Source: Paraburkholderia ferrariae NBRC 106233 (GTDB taxonomy: Bacteria > Pseudomonadota > Gammaproteobacteria > Burkholderiales > Burkholderiaceae). From it: a stretch of 64,000 bases of DNA. Positions 1-10,761 of the stretch are shown one piece after another. Numbering within the stretch: position 1 is the stretch's first letter; each line of letters starts with the position of its first letter. The notes below the pieces were generated by a model that had not been told where the DNA came from, did no database searches, and saw nothing but the letters and a program-made list of their open reading frames with translations. Made by a program: the position numbers and the translations under genes. The stretch lies in contig NZ_BAYB01000008.1 in assembly GCF_000685035.1 (NCBI RefSeq), positions 124,001 through 188,000 on the forward strand, read 5' to 3'.

Positions 1-2137
1 CGGGCTGCCGGTGCGCGCTGATGCCGAACGGCACATCGACCCACCCCGAGGCGTGGCCCACTTCCGGGCCCGGCCCGAAGGTGCCGATCTCCTTCGCGCT
101 CTCCTTGTCGTACACATGCACGTTGCCCGCGGGCTCCACCACGAACACGTAGCGCCCTTCGACCGTGAGGCCCGCCGGCGTGACGGGCGGCTTCGCCGTG
201 GGGTCCCACGGCAGGCGCAGCACATAGCGCTGATCGGGGTGCCCGCTCGACCAGTGGTCGTAGCGCACGAGCACGCGGCCCGCCTCTTTCCAGAAGCCGG
301 GGTCGTGCGGCGCATCGGCCGTGTAGCCGGTCACGTAGAGCGAGTCGGTTTCGGGCTCGTAGATCGCGCGGTGCACTTCGGTGAACGGCGCCGGCACCGC
401 ATACTTGTCGAGCTTGTCGTAGCCGTAGATGGGGTTGCCCTTCGCATCGAGGCCGCCGAAGCGAAAACGCCAGATGCCCTTGTCGTCGCGGGCGCGCCAG
501 ATGTCGCCGCGCGTGTCGATCCACCAGCCCCAGCCGCCGCCCAACCGGTCCGGCCCGGGATTGCGCGTAAATTCGGCGGCATCGAAAGCCCCGTTGCCGT
601 TGCTGTCGCGCCAGATCCAGTCGCCGCCGGGCGGCGCGTTCGGCACGTGCAGCACCGGCCGCTCGCGCCCCGCGATGAAGCCCGAGGGAATGGCCACCTC
701 GCCGTCGTGCTGCGGATCGAAGCGATAGATTTTCAGGTGATCCGCGTACATGTCGGTGAGGTACAGGAACGTATGGCCATTCAGCGCGCGCGCTGTGGGC
801 AAACCGGGCCACTGGTCCGTATGGAAGACCGGGTCGTCCGGATAACGGAAGCGATTGGAGAGGAACCCTACGTAATGCCAGTCCTGGCCGGGCGGCTTCG
901 AGAGATCGAGTTCGAAGCGCTTGTTGCCCGTATAAACGCTATTGGGACGCTGCGGGTCCATCCACGCGCCATCCACGAACAGCAGGCCCTCCACGATCCA
1001 GTTGCGCTTGCCCTCCGGCGTATAGCTCTCGAGCGTGGCGCCCAGACCGGCGCCAATCGTGTCGTGACGCGGGCCGATCCCGTTGGTCGAGACGTAGATG
1101 TTGCCGCGCGCGTCCGTTGCCACGCCGGTCAGTCCGTTGAAACGCCCCGGCCCGGGCCGGCCTGCAATGCCGGAAAAGATTCCGCCGCGCTCGCCCAGGG
1201 TGCCGCTCTGTGCATACGCACCGCCGTTGCGCGTGTAGATGAGAATTTGCTGACGCGGCCCGTTATCGGCTATGAGCAGGCGCTGTGCGGGATCGAAAGC
1301 AAGATCGACAGCCACCGAATCGGCCGGCAGCGCGAGTGCATCCTGCGCAATCGGCTTGCCCTGCGCCGTAAAGTGCGAGACGCGCGGCGCGCGATCGGTC
1401 AGCGTGCCGGTGAGCACCCACAGCGACCCGTCGCCGGCAATCGCAATGCGCCCCGGCTCGTGGACATCCCACTGTGCCTCGCGCTGCATCGTGTTGGCGT
1501 CGTACGCCTCGATGCGGTTCATCGCCGTGTTGCTCACATAGAGCGTCGAATCCGTGGCGGCAAGTCCGCCGATGTCCGCAGGCGTGTCGCCCGTCACATC
1601 GTCGATGCGCAGGAATGCACCGGCAAGCTGCGCATGCGGATTGAGCGGATCGGGCGAAGCCGCGAACGCTGCGGCGCGTTTGGGTTCGTCGATGGGGCGC
1701 CGCGTGACGCCGATCCATTGATGGCCCTTCGGCGGCCAGATGCCGTTGCCGACCAGCTTGCCCTTTTCGTTGCCCACGCCCACGGCGGCATACAGATAGC
1801 GATGGTTCACCGCGACCGCGTTGCCGCCCTTGCCGCCCCACCCGTGCGTGCCGCCTGCGAAGCCCAGCACCTTGCCGTCCCGATACGCGCTGATCTCGCC
1901 GCCGCTCTCGTCCCACGGCGCATCTGTATAGACTTTGCCGTCGGGCGTTACCGCGATGGCGGTGATATTGATCTGCGTCCACGTGCCCTGGCCATAGCCA
2001 TAGGTATTGCCGATCCACGAGGTGGTCACGTTCAGTTGCGGCGCGGCGACGGTCTGAACCGACGACGTGCAGACGAACGCGCACAGCGCGGCTAGCGCCA
2101 ACGGCCTCTTGATGCGACCGGGACTCGATGCGGGCAA
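1..2137 (-). CDS. secreted NHL/SMP-30-like beta-propeller protein (3' end outside window)
   Basis: The open frame runs off position 1, giving at least 712 codons. I start it at TTG 2137, because GGAGG sits 7 nt upstream and the first 30 or so residues form a signal peptide (basic start, hydrophobic PLALAALCAFVC, Ala-X-Ala-like end TVAA). The mature part repeats short propeller-blade phrases such as ITAIAVTPDGKVY, GRIAIAGDGSLWVLTG, GLTGVATDARGNIYVST and HTFLYLTDMYADHLKIYRFD, typical of NHL or SMP-30-like six-bladed propellers. No catalytic residues were assigned and the substrate is unknown. It is divergent from the exopolysaccharide acyltransferase bceO, but a link to the polysaccharide is only suggested by position. 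The non-ATG start makes it easy to miss in automatic calls. Confidence 0.75.
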   Translation of the reverse strand, partial: MPASSPGRIKRPLALAALCAFVCTSSVQTVAAPQLNVTTSWIGNTYGYGQGTWTQINITAIAVTPDGKVYTDAPWDESGGEISAYRDGKVLGFAGGTHGWGGKGGNAVAVNHRYLYAAVGVGNEKGKLVGNGIWPPKGHQWIGVTRRPIDEPKRAAAFAASPDPLNPHAQLAGAFLRIDDVTGDTPADIGGLAATDSTLYVSNTAMNRIEAYDANTMQREAQWDVHEPGRIAIAGDGSLWVLTGTLTDRAPRVSHFTAQGKPIAQDALALPADSVAVDLAFDPAQRLLIADNGPRQQILIYTRNGGAYAQSGTLGERGGIFSGIAGRPGPGRFNGLTGVATDARGNIYVSTNGIGPRHDTIGAGLGATLESYTPEGKRNWIVEGLLFVDGAWMDPQRPNSVYTGNKRFELDLSKPPGQDWHYVGFLSNRFRYPDDPVFHTDQWPGLPTARALNGHTFLYLTDMYADHLKIYRFDPQHDGEVAIPSGFIAGRERPVLHVPNAPPGGDWIWRDSNGNGAFDAAEFTRNPGPDRLGGGWGWWIDTRGDIWRARDDKGIWRFRFGGLDAKGNPIYGYDKLDKYAVPAPFTEVHRAIYEPETDSLYVTGYTADAPHDPGFWKEAGRVLVRYDHWSSGHPDQRYVLRLPWDPTAKPPVTPAGLTVEGRYVFVVEPAGNVHVYDKESAKEIGTFGPGPEVGHASGWVDVPFGISAHRQP

Positions 2138-2502
2138 GGCAATTCCTCCGTTGGGGTTTACGGCAATCTGTCCGGATCATGCCGTACAACCACGAAGAAA
2201 AATCGCCCCGAAAAAAGCGAAAATAATTCAAAAAAATTCACTGCCATTTCGATACGGCGTTATTCTTTTCGCATCGATCTCGCGTCGCTCCTCCATCGAC
2301 ACAGCCGGTCATAAATGCTTATTTCATGCCATACCTGTCATTCTTTCCTTCTTTCTTGCTGCACCCTCCGCCATAACAACCATTCCCTTACCCGGCATTA
2401 TTTATTTCCCATTACATTCAGAATATATTTCGCCGATTTTTGCGCATTTAATTCTTCCTAGAATGATCCGGACTGTCTGCGCCTGCATCCACCGGATACC
2501 CG
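2138..2502. other. AT-rich divergent intergenic region
   Basis: No convincing gene. The segment is markedly AT-richer than its flanks, with runs such as AAAAAAATTC near 2230 and TTATTTATTTCCC near 2400. It must hold the promoters of the TTG-started propeller gene (-) and of bceO (+). TAGAAT at 2459-2464 is a possible -10 for bceO, without a good -35 in front. The AT-rich composition would suit binding by an H-NS-like silencer, which is inference only. Confidence 0.5.
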
Positions 2503-3585
2503 ATGACCGTAACGAGCCTCGCTAGTCCCGCACCGTCTTCCCACCGCATCGTCCAGCTCGACGGGCTGCGCGCGATCGCCGTGATGGCCGTGTTCGCGCA
2601 GCACGCGCTGCGCGCGCCGTTATGGATGGGCGTCGATCTGTTCTTCGTACTGAGCGGCTTTTTGATTACCGGCATCCTGCTCGAACGCAAGGCCCGCGGG
2701 CAGTCGTATTTCAGCTACTTCTACGCGCGCCGGGCGCGCCGCATCCTGCCGCCCTATGTGCTGCTGCTCGCCGCCTCCTCGGCACTGTTCGGCTTCGGCT
2801 GGGCACACTACTGGCCCTGGTATGCGTTCTTCGCCACCAATATCGGCGACGCACTGGGCCAGAGCGGACACGACAGCCTGAACATCCTCTGGTCGCTCGC
2901 GGTGGAAGAGCAGTTCTATATTTTCTGGCCCTTCGTCGTGCTGCTGCTGCCCGAACGCCTGCTGGCCCTCGCCGCCGCGGCGCTGATCGTGCTCGTGCCT
3001 GTGCTGCGCGCCGTGGCCACGCCGTGGTTCGACAGCTACTGGCCGATCTACTACCTCACGCCGTTCCGCATGGACCTGCTTGCGGCCGGTGCGCTCATTG
3101 CCGTCCTTGTGCGGCGCGACCGCCACGCGCTCGAACCGTTCAAGCCCGTCGCCGTGATTTTCTTCTTCGCGGCGCTCGCCACGCTCGCGTGGCTGCATCT
3201 GCACTATCCACGCTTTCGGGCCACCAATACGCCGCTTTCGAATGCGCTGCTCTATAGCGTCTCGCTCGTGCTGTGCACCTCGACCGTCGTGATCGCGCTG
3301 CAAGCCAAAGGCCTCGTGCTGCGCGTCCTGAGCCATCCGGTGCTGGTGTATCTGGGTACGATCAGCTACACGATCTACCTGATCCACCTCACCTTCCTCT
3401 ATGCGGTGTGGCCGCTCGGCCATGGGCGCTATGCGAGTGCCGCCATCGCGCTCGCCCTCACGCTGGCGTATGCCAGCGCGAGCTGGTTCCTGTTCGAAAA
3501 GCGCCTCACGCGCGGTCCGCGCACGAAGCCTGCCGCGGCGCACGACGCCCTGGCCGCCGTCCGCGCCTCCGGCACGCGGCCCTGA
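2503..3585 (+). CDS. bceO: membrane O-acyltransferase of the exopolysaccharide (acyltransferase 3 family)
   Basis: 360 aa integral membrane protein of the acyltransferase 3 (OafA/NodX) family, expected to O-acetylate the exopolysaccharide or its lipid-linked repeat at the inner membrane. Family marks are the N-terminal QLDGLRAIAVMAV block, FFVLSGFLIT, ARRARRILPPY and WSLAVEEQFYIFWP, with about ten hydrophobic segments. The ribosome-binding site at ATG 2503 is weak (GGA only), so the start is moderately sure. It precedes bceN and bceM on the same strand. The bceO name rests on family and cluster context, where cepacian loci carry several such enzymes; which sugar is acylated cannot be read from sequence. 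Confidence 0.85.
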   Translation: MTVTSLASPAPSSHRIVQLDGLRAIAVMAVFAQHALRAPLWMGVDLFFVLSGFLITGILLERKARGQSYFSYFYARRARRILPPYVLLLAASSALFGFGWAHYWPWYAFFATNIGDALGQSGHDSLNILWSLAVEEQFYIFWPFVVLLLPERLLALAAAALIVLVPVLRAVATPWFDSYWPIYYLTPFRMDLLAAGALIAVLVRRDRHALEPFKPVAVIFFFAALATLAWLHLHYPRFRATNTPLSNALLYSVSLVLCTSTVVIALQAKGLVLRVLSHPVLVYLGTISYTIYLIHLTFLYAVWPLGHGRYASAAIALALTLAYASASWFLFEKRLTRGPRTKPAAAHDALAAVRASGTRP

Positions 3586-3613
3586 ATGCTGAATGCCCCC
3601 GAAACCGCCGTGA

Positions 3614-5621
<2,008 letters not shown>

Positions 5622-5642
5622 ACTTCTGCCCCTCTTGCTGCG

Positions 5643-5668
5643 GAGCCGGTGCCGAGGGGCGCCGGCTC
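5643..5668. terminator. hairpin between convergent bceM and bceK
   Basis: An 11-bp stem (GAGCCGGTGCC against GGCGCCGGCTC, one G-T wobble) with a GAGG loop lies between the two convergent genes. There is no clear T-tract on either side, so it could be a weak bidirectional terminator or an mRNA-stabilising stem. Confidence 0.5.
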
Positions 5669-5683
5669 CACGATGCCCCACCC

Positions 5684-6853
5684 TCAATGCACGCCGTTCG
5701 CCGCGCCAATCGCTTCCGCATATACCGCGGCCACGCGCTTCGCGATCACCGCGTTATCGAAGTGATTCCGTGCGTAGTCGCGGCAGGCCTCGGCATCGGG
5801 CAACTTGATACGCCCCGATAGCGCGCCGTCGATCCCGTCCGCAATCGCCGCCGCACCCGTGGAAGGCAGCACGAGATCCGGGGAAAGACCGGCCACCGCT
5901 TCCGGCAGGCCGCCCACCGGCGTCACCAGCACCGGCGTGCCCGCCGCGAGCGATTCCACCGTAATCAACCCGAAGCCCTCCAGCGCCACCGTCGGCACCA
6001 CGCTCAGCGTCGCTGCGCGATACAGCGAAGGCAGATGCGCGTCGGGCACGAAGCCGAGCAGCTTCACGTTGTCGGTCAGACCCGCGTCGTCGATGCGTTG
6101 CTGCAGTTCCGCTTCCAGGCGCCCGCGCCCGGCAATCAGCAGCAGCACATCGGGGTGGCGCGAGCGGATCTGTGCAATGGCATCGATCAGATCCTCCAGC
6201 CCCATGCGCCGCACGAGCCGGCGCACGGCCAGCACGATGGGCCGTCCTTGCGGCAACTGGAGCTTCAAACGCGCTTCCGACTGTGTGCAAGGCGGATCGA
6301 ACTGGGCCGTATCGACGCAGCCCGGCACCACCCGCACCCGTTCGGGCGAAATCGCATAGCGCTTCGTGAGGATGTCGCCGAATGCACGTGAAAGCACGAT
6401 GAGACGCGAGGAGCGCTCGTACACCGACTGCTCCAGATAGTGCTTGATGCGCTGGCTAAGCGTCGCCGCGCCTTCGACCAGGCTTTCGTCGGCCCACGGC
6501 CCCTGGAAATGCGAGACCTGCGGAATGCCGCGCGTCACGTCGAGCCCCGGGAAGGTGTAGAGCGCGAAGTGCGAGGAGATCACGTCGGGCCGGTGGCTTT
6601 CGATCTCGCGGCGCAGCGCGTGGCGCGCCGCGATGAGGCGCAGCGGCAGCGCGCGGGAAGCGGAACCGAAGCCATGAATCGCGCCGCCGCTATCCTGCGC
6701 GACCTTCGGCGAGCCTGCCACCACGCCGCGCACGTGCACGCCGGCACCGGGCAGCGCGCCCACGAGCGAGTAATACATGCGGTCGAGCCCGCCCGCGCGT
6801 TCGGGGAACCAGTGCATGCCGATCTGCAACGAATGAATGGAGGAAGTCGTCAT
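5684..6853 (-). CDS. bceK: glycosyltransferase family 4/GT-B of cepacian assembly
   Basis: 389 aa cytoplasmic glycosyltransferase of the GT-B fold. The N-terminal acceptor half starts at QIGMHWFPERAGGLDRMYYSL. The C-terminal half has the GT4 block: the VLAVRRLVRRMGLEDLIDA segment, LLIAGRGRLEAELQQRI, VKLLGFVPDAHLPSLYRAA, and the E-x7-E-like VALEGFGLITVESLAAGTPVL. ATG 6853 is chosen over longer in-frame extensions because the homology begins there. It is the last gene of the bceB-K run and adds one sugar to the undecaprenyl-linked repeat. The exact donor (rhamnose, glucose, galactose, mannose or glucuronate) cannot be told from sequence. Confidence 0.87.
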   Translation of the reverse strand: MTTSSIHSLQIGMHWFPERAGGLDRMYYSLVGALPGAGVHVRGVVAGSPKVAQDSGGAIHGFGSASRALPLRLIAARHALRREIESHRPDVISSHFALYTFPGLDVTRGIPQVSHFQGPWADESLVEGAATLSQRIKHYLEQSVYERSSRLIVLSRAFGDILTKRYAISPERVRVVPGCVDTAQFDPPCTQSEARLKLQLPQGRPIVLAVRRLVRRMGLEDLIDAIAQIRSRHPDVLLLIAGRGRLEAELQQRIDDAGLTDNVKLLGFVPDAHLPSLYRAATLSVVPTVALEGFGLITVESLAAGTPVLVTPVGGLPEAVAGLSPDLVLPSTGAAAIADGIDGALSGRIKLPDAEACRDYARNHFDNAVIAKRVAAVYAEAIGAANGVH

Positions 6854-6884
6854 CGCGTGTGTCCTTGTTCTGCTGGAGTTTTTC

Positions 6885-8081
6885 TCAGAGGGTTTCTGCA
6901 CCGGGCACGGCAGAGGCTGCAAAGCCATGGTCCGCCGTTGCCTCGCTCGCGTTGCCGGCCAGTTGACGGTAAAGCGCAATGTATTGCGCCCCCATGCGCG
7001 CCCAGCCGAACGAGCCGGCCAGTTCCGCCGCGGCATTGCCCATTGCGTGGCGGCGCGGGGTATCGTCGGCGAGTTGCCGCACGGCGGCGGCCAGCGCCGG
7101 CACGTCGTCGGGATCGTCCAGCACGATGCCGCAATCCGGCGTGATGATCTCCGCACCGCCCGCCGTACTGGCCGTGACGACCGGCAAGCCGGCCGCCATC
7201 GCTTCCAGCAGCGAGAGGCTCATTGCTTCGTAGCGCGAAGGAAAAACGTAGGCATCGACGGAGCGCATCAGCTTGGGCATTTCTCGCACGAGCCCGAGAA
7301 AATGCACGCGCGAAGCAATGCCCAGCGACTGCGCGAGCGCCGGATAAGGGCTGCCCGGCAGATAACCCGCCACCGCGAGATGCACGCGCTCCGGCAACGA
7401 CTGCAGCGCGTGCAGTACCGTGCCCAGGTTCTTGCGCGGCGTGCGCAGATCGCCCACGAAGAGCAGCAGGAATGCATCGGCGGGCAGACCGAATTTGGCG
7501 CGGTCGGCGCCGGCCGCGGCGAAGGCGCGCGTATCGACGCCGTTGTAGATCACGTCCAGACGCTCCACCGGATCGCCACCCGAAGCGCGAATTTCGTCCG
7601 CTACCTTGCGGGAAACGGCGGCGATCACGCGCGAGCGCCGGTACGCCCAACGCTCGAGCACGGCATTCGCGCGCGTGTAGACGTACTGGTACGCCGACCA
7701 CACGCCGCGCGTCAGCCCGAACGGGTAGTACTTGCTGCGCGCCCAGCCGCCGTGCACGAAGTGGGCGGTGTTGACGTCCGCGTGGGCCCAGGTGATGAAA
7801 CCGTTCACATGCAGCACGTCGTATTCGCGGCGGTGGCGGCGCAGCCACAGCGCGCTTCTGAGCGCGAACACCTGCTGGCGCAGCAGGTTGGTGGGCCAGG
7901 CGCGCGAAGGTTGCACCGGCACCCACTTCACACGCGGATGCGCGAGCAGTTCGGGCGCGACGTGGGAGGCGATGAGCGTGACCTCGAAGCCCTCCTCCAG
8001 CGCCGCATGCGCGATTTCGTGATTGACGCGCCCCTGGCCGTCGTTATGGCGCACGACATGCGTGACGATTGCGACTCTCAA
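6885..8081 (-). CDS. bceJ: glycosyltransferase GT-B of cepacian assembly (TTG start)
   Basis: 398 aa GT4-type glycosyltransferase. Key segments are the N-terminal RVAIVTHVVRHNDGQGRVNHEI, RLDVIYNGVDTRAF, LFVGDLRTPRKNLGTVLHAL, VHFLGLVREMPKLMRSVDA and SRYEAMSLSLLEAMAAGLPVV with the paired glutamates of GT4. The start is TTG 8081, with GGAGGT 6 nt upstream, and it overlaps the TGA of the polymerase gene as TTGA, so bceI and bceJ are translationally coupled. It should transfer one sugar to the lipid-linked heptasaccharide on the cytoplasmic side of the inner membrane. Confidence 0.87.
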   Translation of the reverse strand: MRVAIVTHVVRHNDGQGRVNHEIAHAALEEGFEVTLIASHVAPELLAHPRVKWVPVQPSRAWPTNLLRQQVFALRSALWLRRHRREYDVLHVNGFITWAHADVNTAHFVHGGWARSKYYPFGLTRGVWSAYQYVYTRANAVLERWAYRRSRVIAAVSRKVADEIRASGGDPVERLDVIYNGVDTRAFAAAGADRAKFGLPADAFLLLFVGDLRTPRKNLGTVLHALQSLPERVHLAVAGYLPGSPYPALAQSLGIASRVHFLGLVREMPKLMRSVDAYVFPSRYEAMSLSLLEAMAAGLPVVTASTAGGAEIITPDCGIVLDDPDDVPALAAAVRQLADDTPRRHAMGNAAAELAGSFGWARMGAQYIALYRQLAGNASEATADHGFAASAVPGAETL

Positions 8082-9577
8082 TCGGGGACCTCCGTGATGC
8101 GGGCCTGGCGGCGCGCCAGATTGCGCCAGTGACCCGCGCTGAGTAGGGAAAAAACGCTCGAAAAAAGCAGCAACCCGCCCGTGCCGACGAGCGAATTGGT
8201 GAAGACAAGCATGGCGAAAATCGAGAGCGCGAGGCTCAGGCACGCGCAGGCGTAGCGGTCTTCGGGCATGCGCAGCGCCACCCGCACCGCACGCACGATG
8301 AGCCACAGCACCCCGCTGAGGTAGAGCAGCGTGCCGGGCCAGCCGAGCACGAACGGAATGTTCATCACGCCGCTATCGAAGCTGCCGTACTTGCCGAGCT
8401 GGCCGTTGTTGCTCGATAGCTTGGTGGAAGCCCCCGTGGCACCCAGACCTTCGCCCGTGACGTCGGTGAACGCCGTCTTGGCGAAATCGGCGTAGAACTG
8501 GTTGCGCGCCTCGTAGCTCTGGTCGTCGCTGAGATTGGCGAGCGTATTCAGGCGCTGCTGCATGCGGTCCGCCACGGGGCCGACCGTGAGCAGCGGCACG
8601 CACACCGCCGCCAGCACGAACGCGCTCGCGATAATGCGAATGCGCACGCGGTTACTGGACTTCGCCAACTGGATGAGCATGGCGATGGCCCAGCCGCCCC
8701 AGGTGGAGCGCACGAGCGAAAGCGCGAACGAGAAGAAGCCGAATGCAGCCGCTACCCAGCGCACGCGATGCTTCGCCGCCATCACGAACACCATGGCGCC
8801 CATCATCGCGAAGGCAAAGGGTCCCGACGAATTCATCGTGCTGAACACGCGCACGCCGTACGGCACGGGATCGCCCTGCGAGTTCATGTCCGAGCCGATC
8901 ATCCACATGGCGTCCCACGGCGGCATCACGAAGAACTGCACAAGACCGTAAGCCCCCATCACGAGCATGCCGTAGATGAAGGTGTTGACGATGGTGTCGC
9001 GGCACTCGGGATACTGGCGCGTGAGCACCATGATGTGAAAGCCGATCAGCAGCGGATAGACCCAGTTCGCCAGGTCGTACGCCGCGGCAGCCGGCCCGTT
9101 CGCCACGACGCCCACCACGAAGGCGTACGCAATGCCGAGCAGCGCGAGCAGGAGCGGCAGGCCGCGGCGTTGCGCGAGCAGCGGGTAGAAGCGCACCAGC
9201 GAGATGCCGCTGATCATCGTGACGGCGAGCGGCGCCACCTGAATCAGGCTCGTGGGCGTGAACGCGCCCTTGCCGTAGTCGGCAAGACGGCGCACTTCGG
9301 GGCTCAGAAACCATAGCCACCACATGAAGCCGATGTAGCGCACCGGATTCACGAAATAGAGCCACAGGCCGACCGCCACCGAAAGCACCGGGAACGCGAG
9401 CGTGAGCACGGTGCCCTGGTGCGCCCCGATGAGCAGCGCCGTAATCAGCCACAGCGCGAGAGGCGGCAGCGTATCGCGGCCCAGCGCGCGGCGCAGGCCC
9501 GAGGCGCGGGTGCCTTGCGCGGGCGCGCCGGACGCGGCCGGTGGCAGTGCGCCGGAAACGGCGCCAGGCGTGCTCAT
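8078..9577 (-). CDS. bceI: Wzy-like exopolysaccharide polymerase (O-antigen ligase/polymerase superfamily)
   Basis: 499 aa polytopic inner-membrane protein with roughly ten to twelve hydrophobic segments after a 35-residue Ala/Pro-rich cytoplasmic start, and a large loop around residues 250-300 and again near 380-430. The fold and cluster position fit the polymerase that joins repeat units in the periplasm in the Wzx/Wzy pathway. Sequence conservation is low in this class, so the call leans on topology and perfect gene-order match with bceG-H-I-J-K. ATG 9577 follows the bceH stop by 2 nt. Confidence 0.82.
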   Translation of the reverse strand: MSTPGAVSGALPPAASGAPAQGTRASGLRRALGRDTLPPLALWLITALLIGAHQGTVLTLAFPVLSVAVGLWLYFVNPVRYIGFMWWLWFLSPEVRRLADYGKGAFTPTSLIQVAPLAVTMISGISLVRFYPLLAQRRGLPLLLALLGIAYAFVVGVVANGPAAAAYDLANWVYPLLIGFHIMVLTRQYPECRDTIVNTFIYGMLVMGAYGLVQFFVMPPWDAMWMIGSDMNSQGDPVPYGVRVFSTMNSSGPFAFAMMGAMVFVMAAKHRVRWVAAAFGFFSFALSLVRSTWGGWAIAMLIQLAKSSNRVRIRIIASAFVLAAVCVPLLTVGPVADRMQQRLNTLANLSDDQSYEARNQFYADFAKTAFTDVTGEGLGATGASTKLSSNNGQLGKYGSFDSGVMNIPFVLGWPGTLLYLSGVLWLIVRAVRVALRMPEDRYACACLSLALSIFAMLVFTNSLVGTGGLLLFSSVFSLLSAGHWRNLARRQARITEVPD

Positions 9578-9579
9578 CG

Positions 9580-10728
9580 TCACATCCCTCGCGGCAGTTG
9601 GCGCGCCGGGAGCGCCCCGCCTGCCGACGCGGCGCGCGCATGGCGCGCTTCGCGCTCCAGCAGCATCTCGCGCGTCAACTGCACGTGCTGCTGTGCGTAA
9701 TGCTGCGTCGTGAGTTCGCGCTCGCGCAGTTGACCGCAGGCTTCGCGGGCCTGTTCGAGCGCGCGGGCCGGCTGCGAAGCCAGTGCGTTCACCGCGTCGC
9801 GCAACTGCTGCGGATCGAACGGTGCGACCCACGAAACGGCCCGTTCGTCGAAGTAATCGTCGAGCGCACCCACCTTCGTCGCGATCATGGGCTTGCCGAG
9901 CGCCGCGGCTTCCAGCATCACGGTGATACCGGACGCGTGCGTGTTGGGCCGCAGCGGCACGACGATCAGGTCGGCCCACTCGTAAAGCGCGCGCTGCTGC
10001 TGGAGCCCCGAAACGCGCACCACCTCCACGTTCGGCGCGCGCGCCGAAGACGGCATGCGCCGGCGCGTGGCGATCCGCACCTCGTAGCGCGCGTCGTGGC
10101 CGAGCGCGGCCACGAGCGTCGCCCAGTCGCGGTCGCGGTCGTTGCCGATCGCAGCCACCCGCACGGGTTCATGCGGCCGCCACTGCGTGGGCGGGCACAG
10201 CGGGAAGTCGTTCGTGTTGAGGCCGTAGAGGACCGTGCGCGCCGTGCGTCCGAAATAGCGGCTGCACAGTGCGGCATTCTCGCTTGCGAGCGTGGTGAGC
10301 AGGTCGGCACGCGTCAGCAGTCGCCGGTACAGCGCGCGGCGCAGCGCGCCGTAGCCCGCCCAGCGGTCGAGCAGCCACACGCTTTGCGCGAGCAGGAGCG
10401 GCCGGTCGCCGCCCTTCTGCGCGTGCAGGAGCAGCAACAGCGCCACGGCCAGATGCTCCTGCTCCGTATGCGTCCAGATCACGTCCGAGCGCAGAAGCGC
10501 GCGGCGGTTGCGCCAGGTATGGATGAAGTCGAAACCAAGCACGGCCTTCAGGGCGCGGCGCAGGAAGCGAGCGGGCGCGCGTTCGGCCGCGTCCTCGGAA
10601 TAGTCGAGCGCGAACTCGTCCGACTCGGCGTGATGATAGCCGTACAGACAGCCGATATTCTCGCCTTTGCGATAACGGCGCGGATCCGCCCCGTAAAAGA
10701 GATGGACGTGGACTTGCGTGCTGCTCAT
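9580..10728 (-). CDS. bceH: glycosyltransferase of cepacian assembly
   Basis: 382 aa putative GT-B glycosyltransferase. The C-terminal half carries VRVAAIGNDRDRDWATLVAAL, LYEWADLIVVPLRPNTHASGITVMLEAAALGKPMIAT, a typical donor-binding region with a Glu-containing helix. The N-terminal half contains YRKGENIGCLYGYHHAESDEF and DVIWTHTEQEHLAVALLLL. ATG 10728 has GGAGG 7 nt upstream. It sits between bceG and bceI in the canonical order. Sugar specificity is unknown. Confidence 0.83.
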   Translation of the reverse strand: MSSTQVHVHLFYGADPRRYRKGENIGCLYGYHHAESDEFALDYSEDAAERAPARFLRRALKAVLGFDFIHTWRNRRALLRSDVIWTHTEQEHLAVALLLLLHAQKGGDRPLLLAQSVWLLDRWAGYGALRRALYRRLLTRADLLTTLASENAALCSRYFGRTARTVLYGLNTNDFPLCPPTQWRPHEPVRVAAIGNDRDRDWATLVAALGHDARYEVRIATRRRMPSSARAPNVEVVRVSGLQQQRALYEWADLIVVPLRPNTHASGITVMLEAAALGKPMIATKVGALDDYFDERAVSWVAPFDPQQLRDAVNALASQPARALEQAREACGQLRERELTTQHYAQQHVQLTREMLLEREARHARAASAGGALPARQLPRGM

Positions 10729-10761
10729 TCGGTGTCCTCCGTAAAATTCGTCGGCCGCCGC

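Noticed and set aside
11..2095. 694-codon frame on + opposite the propeller gene
   Set aside because: Arg/Ala/Val-rich translation without domains; the minus strand encodes a coherent secreted protein with signal peptide and blade repeats.
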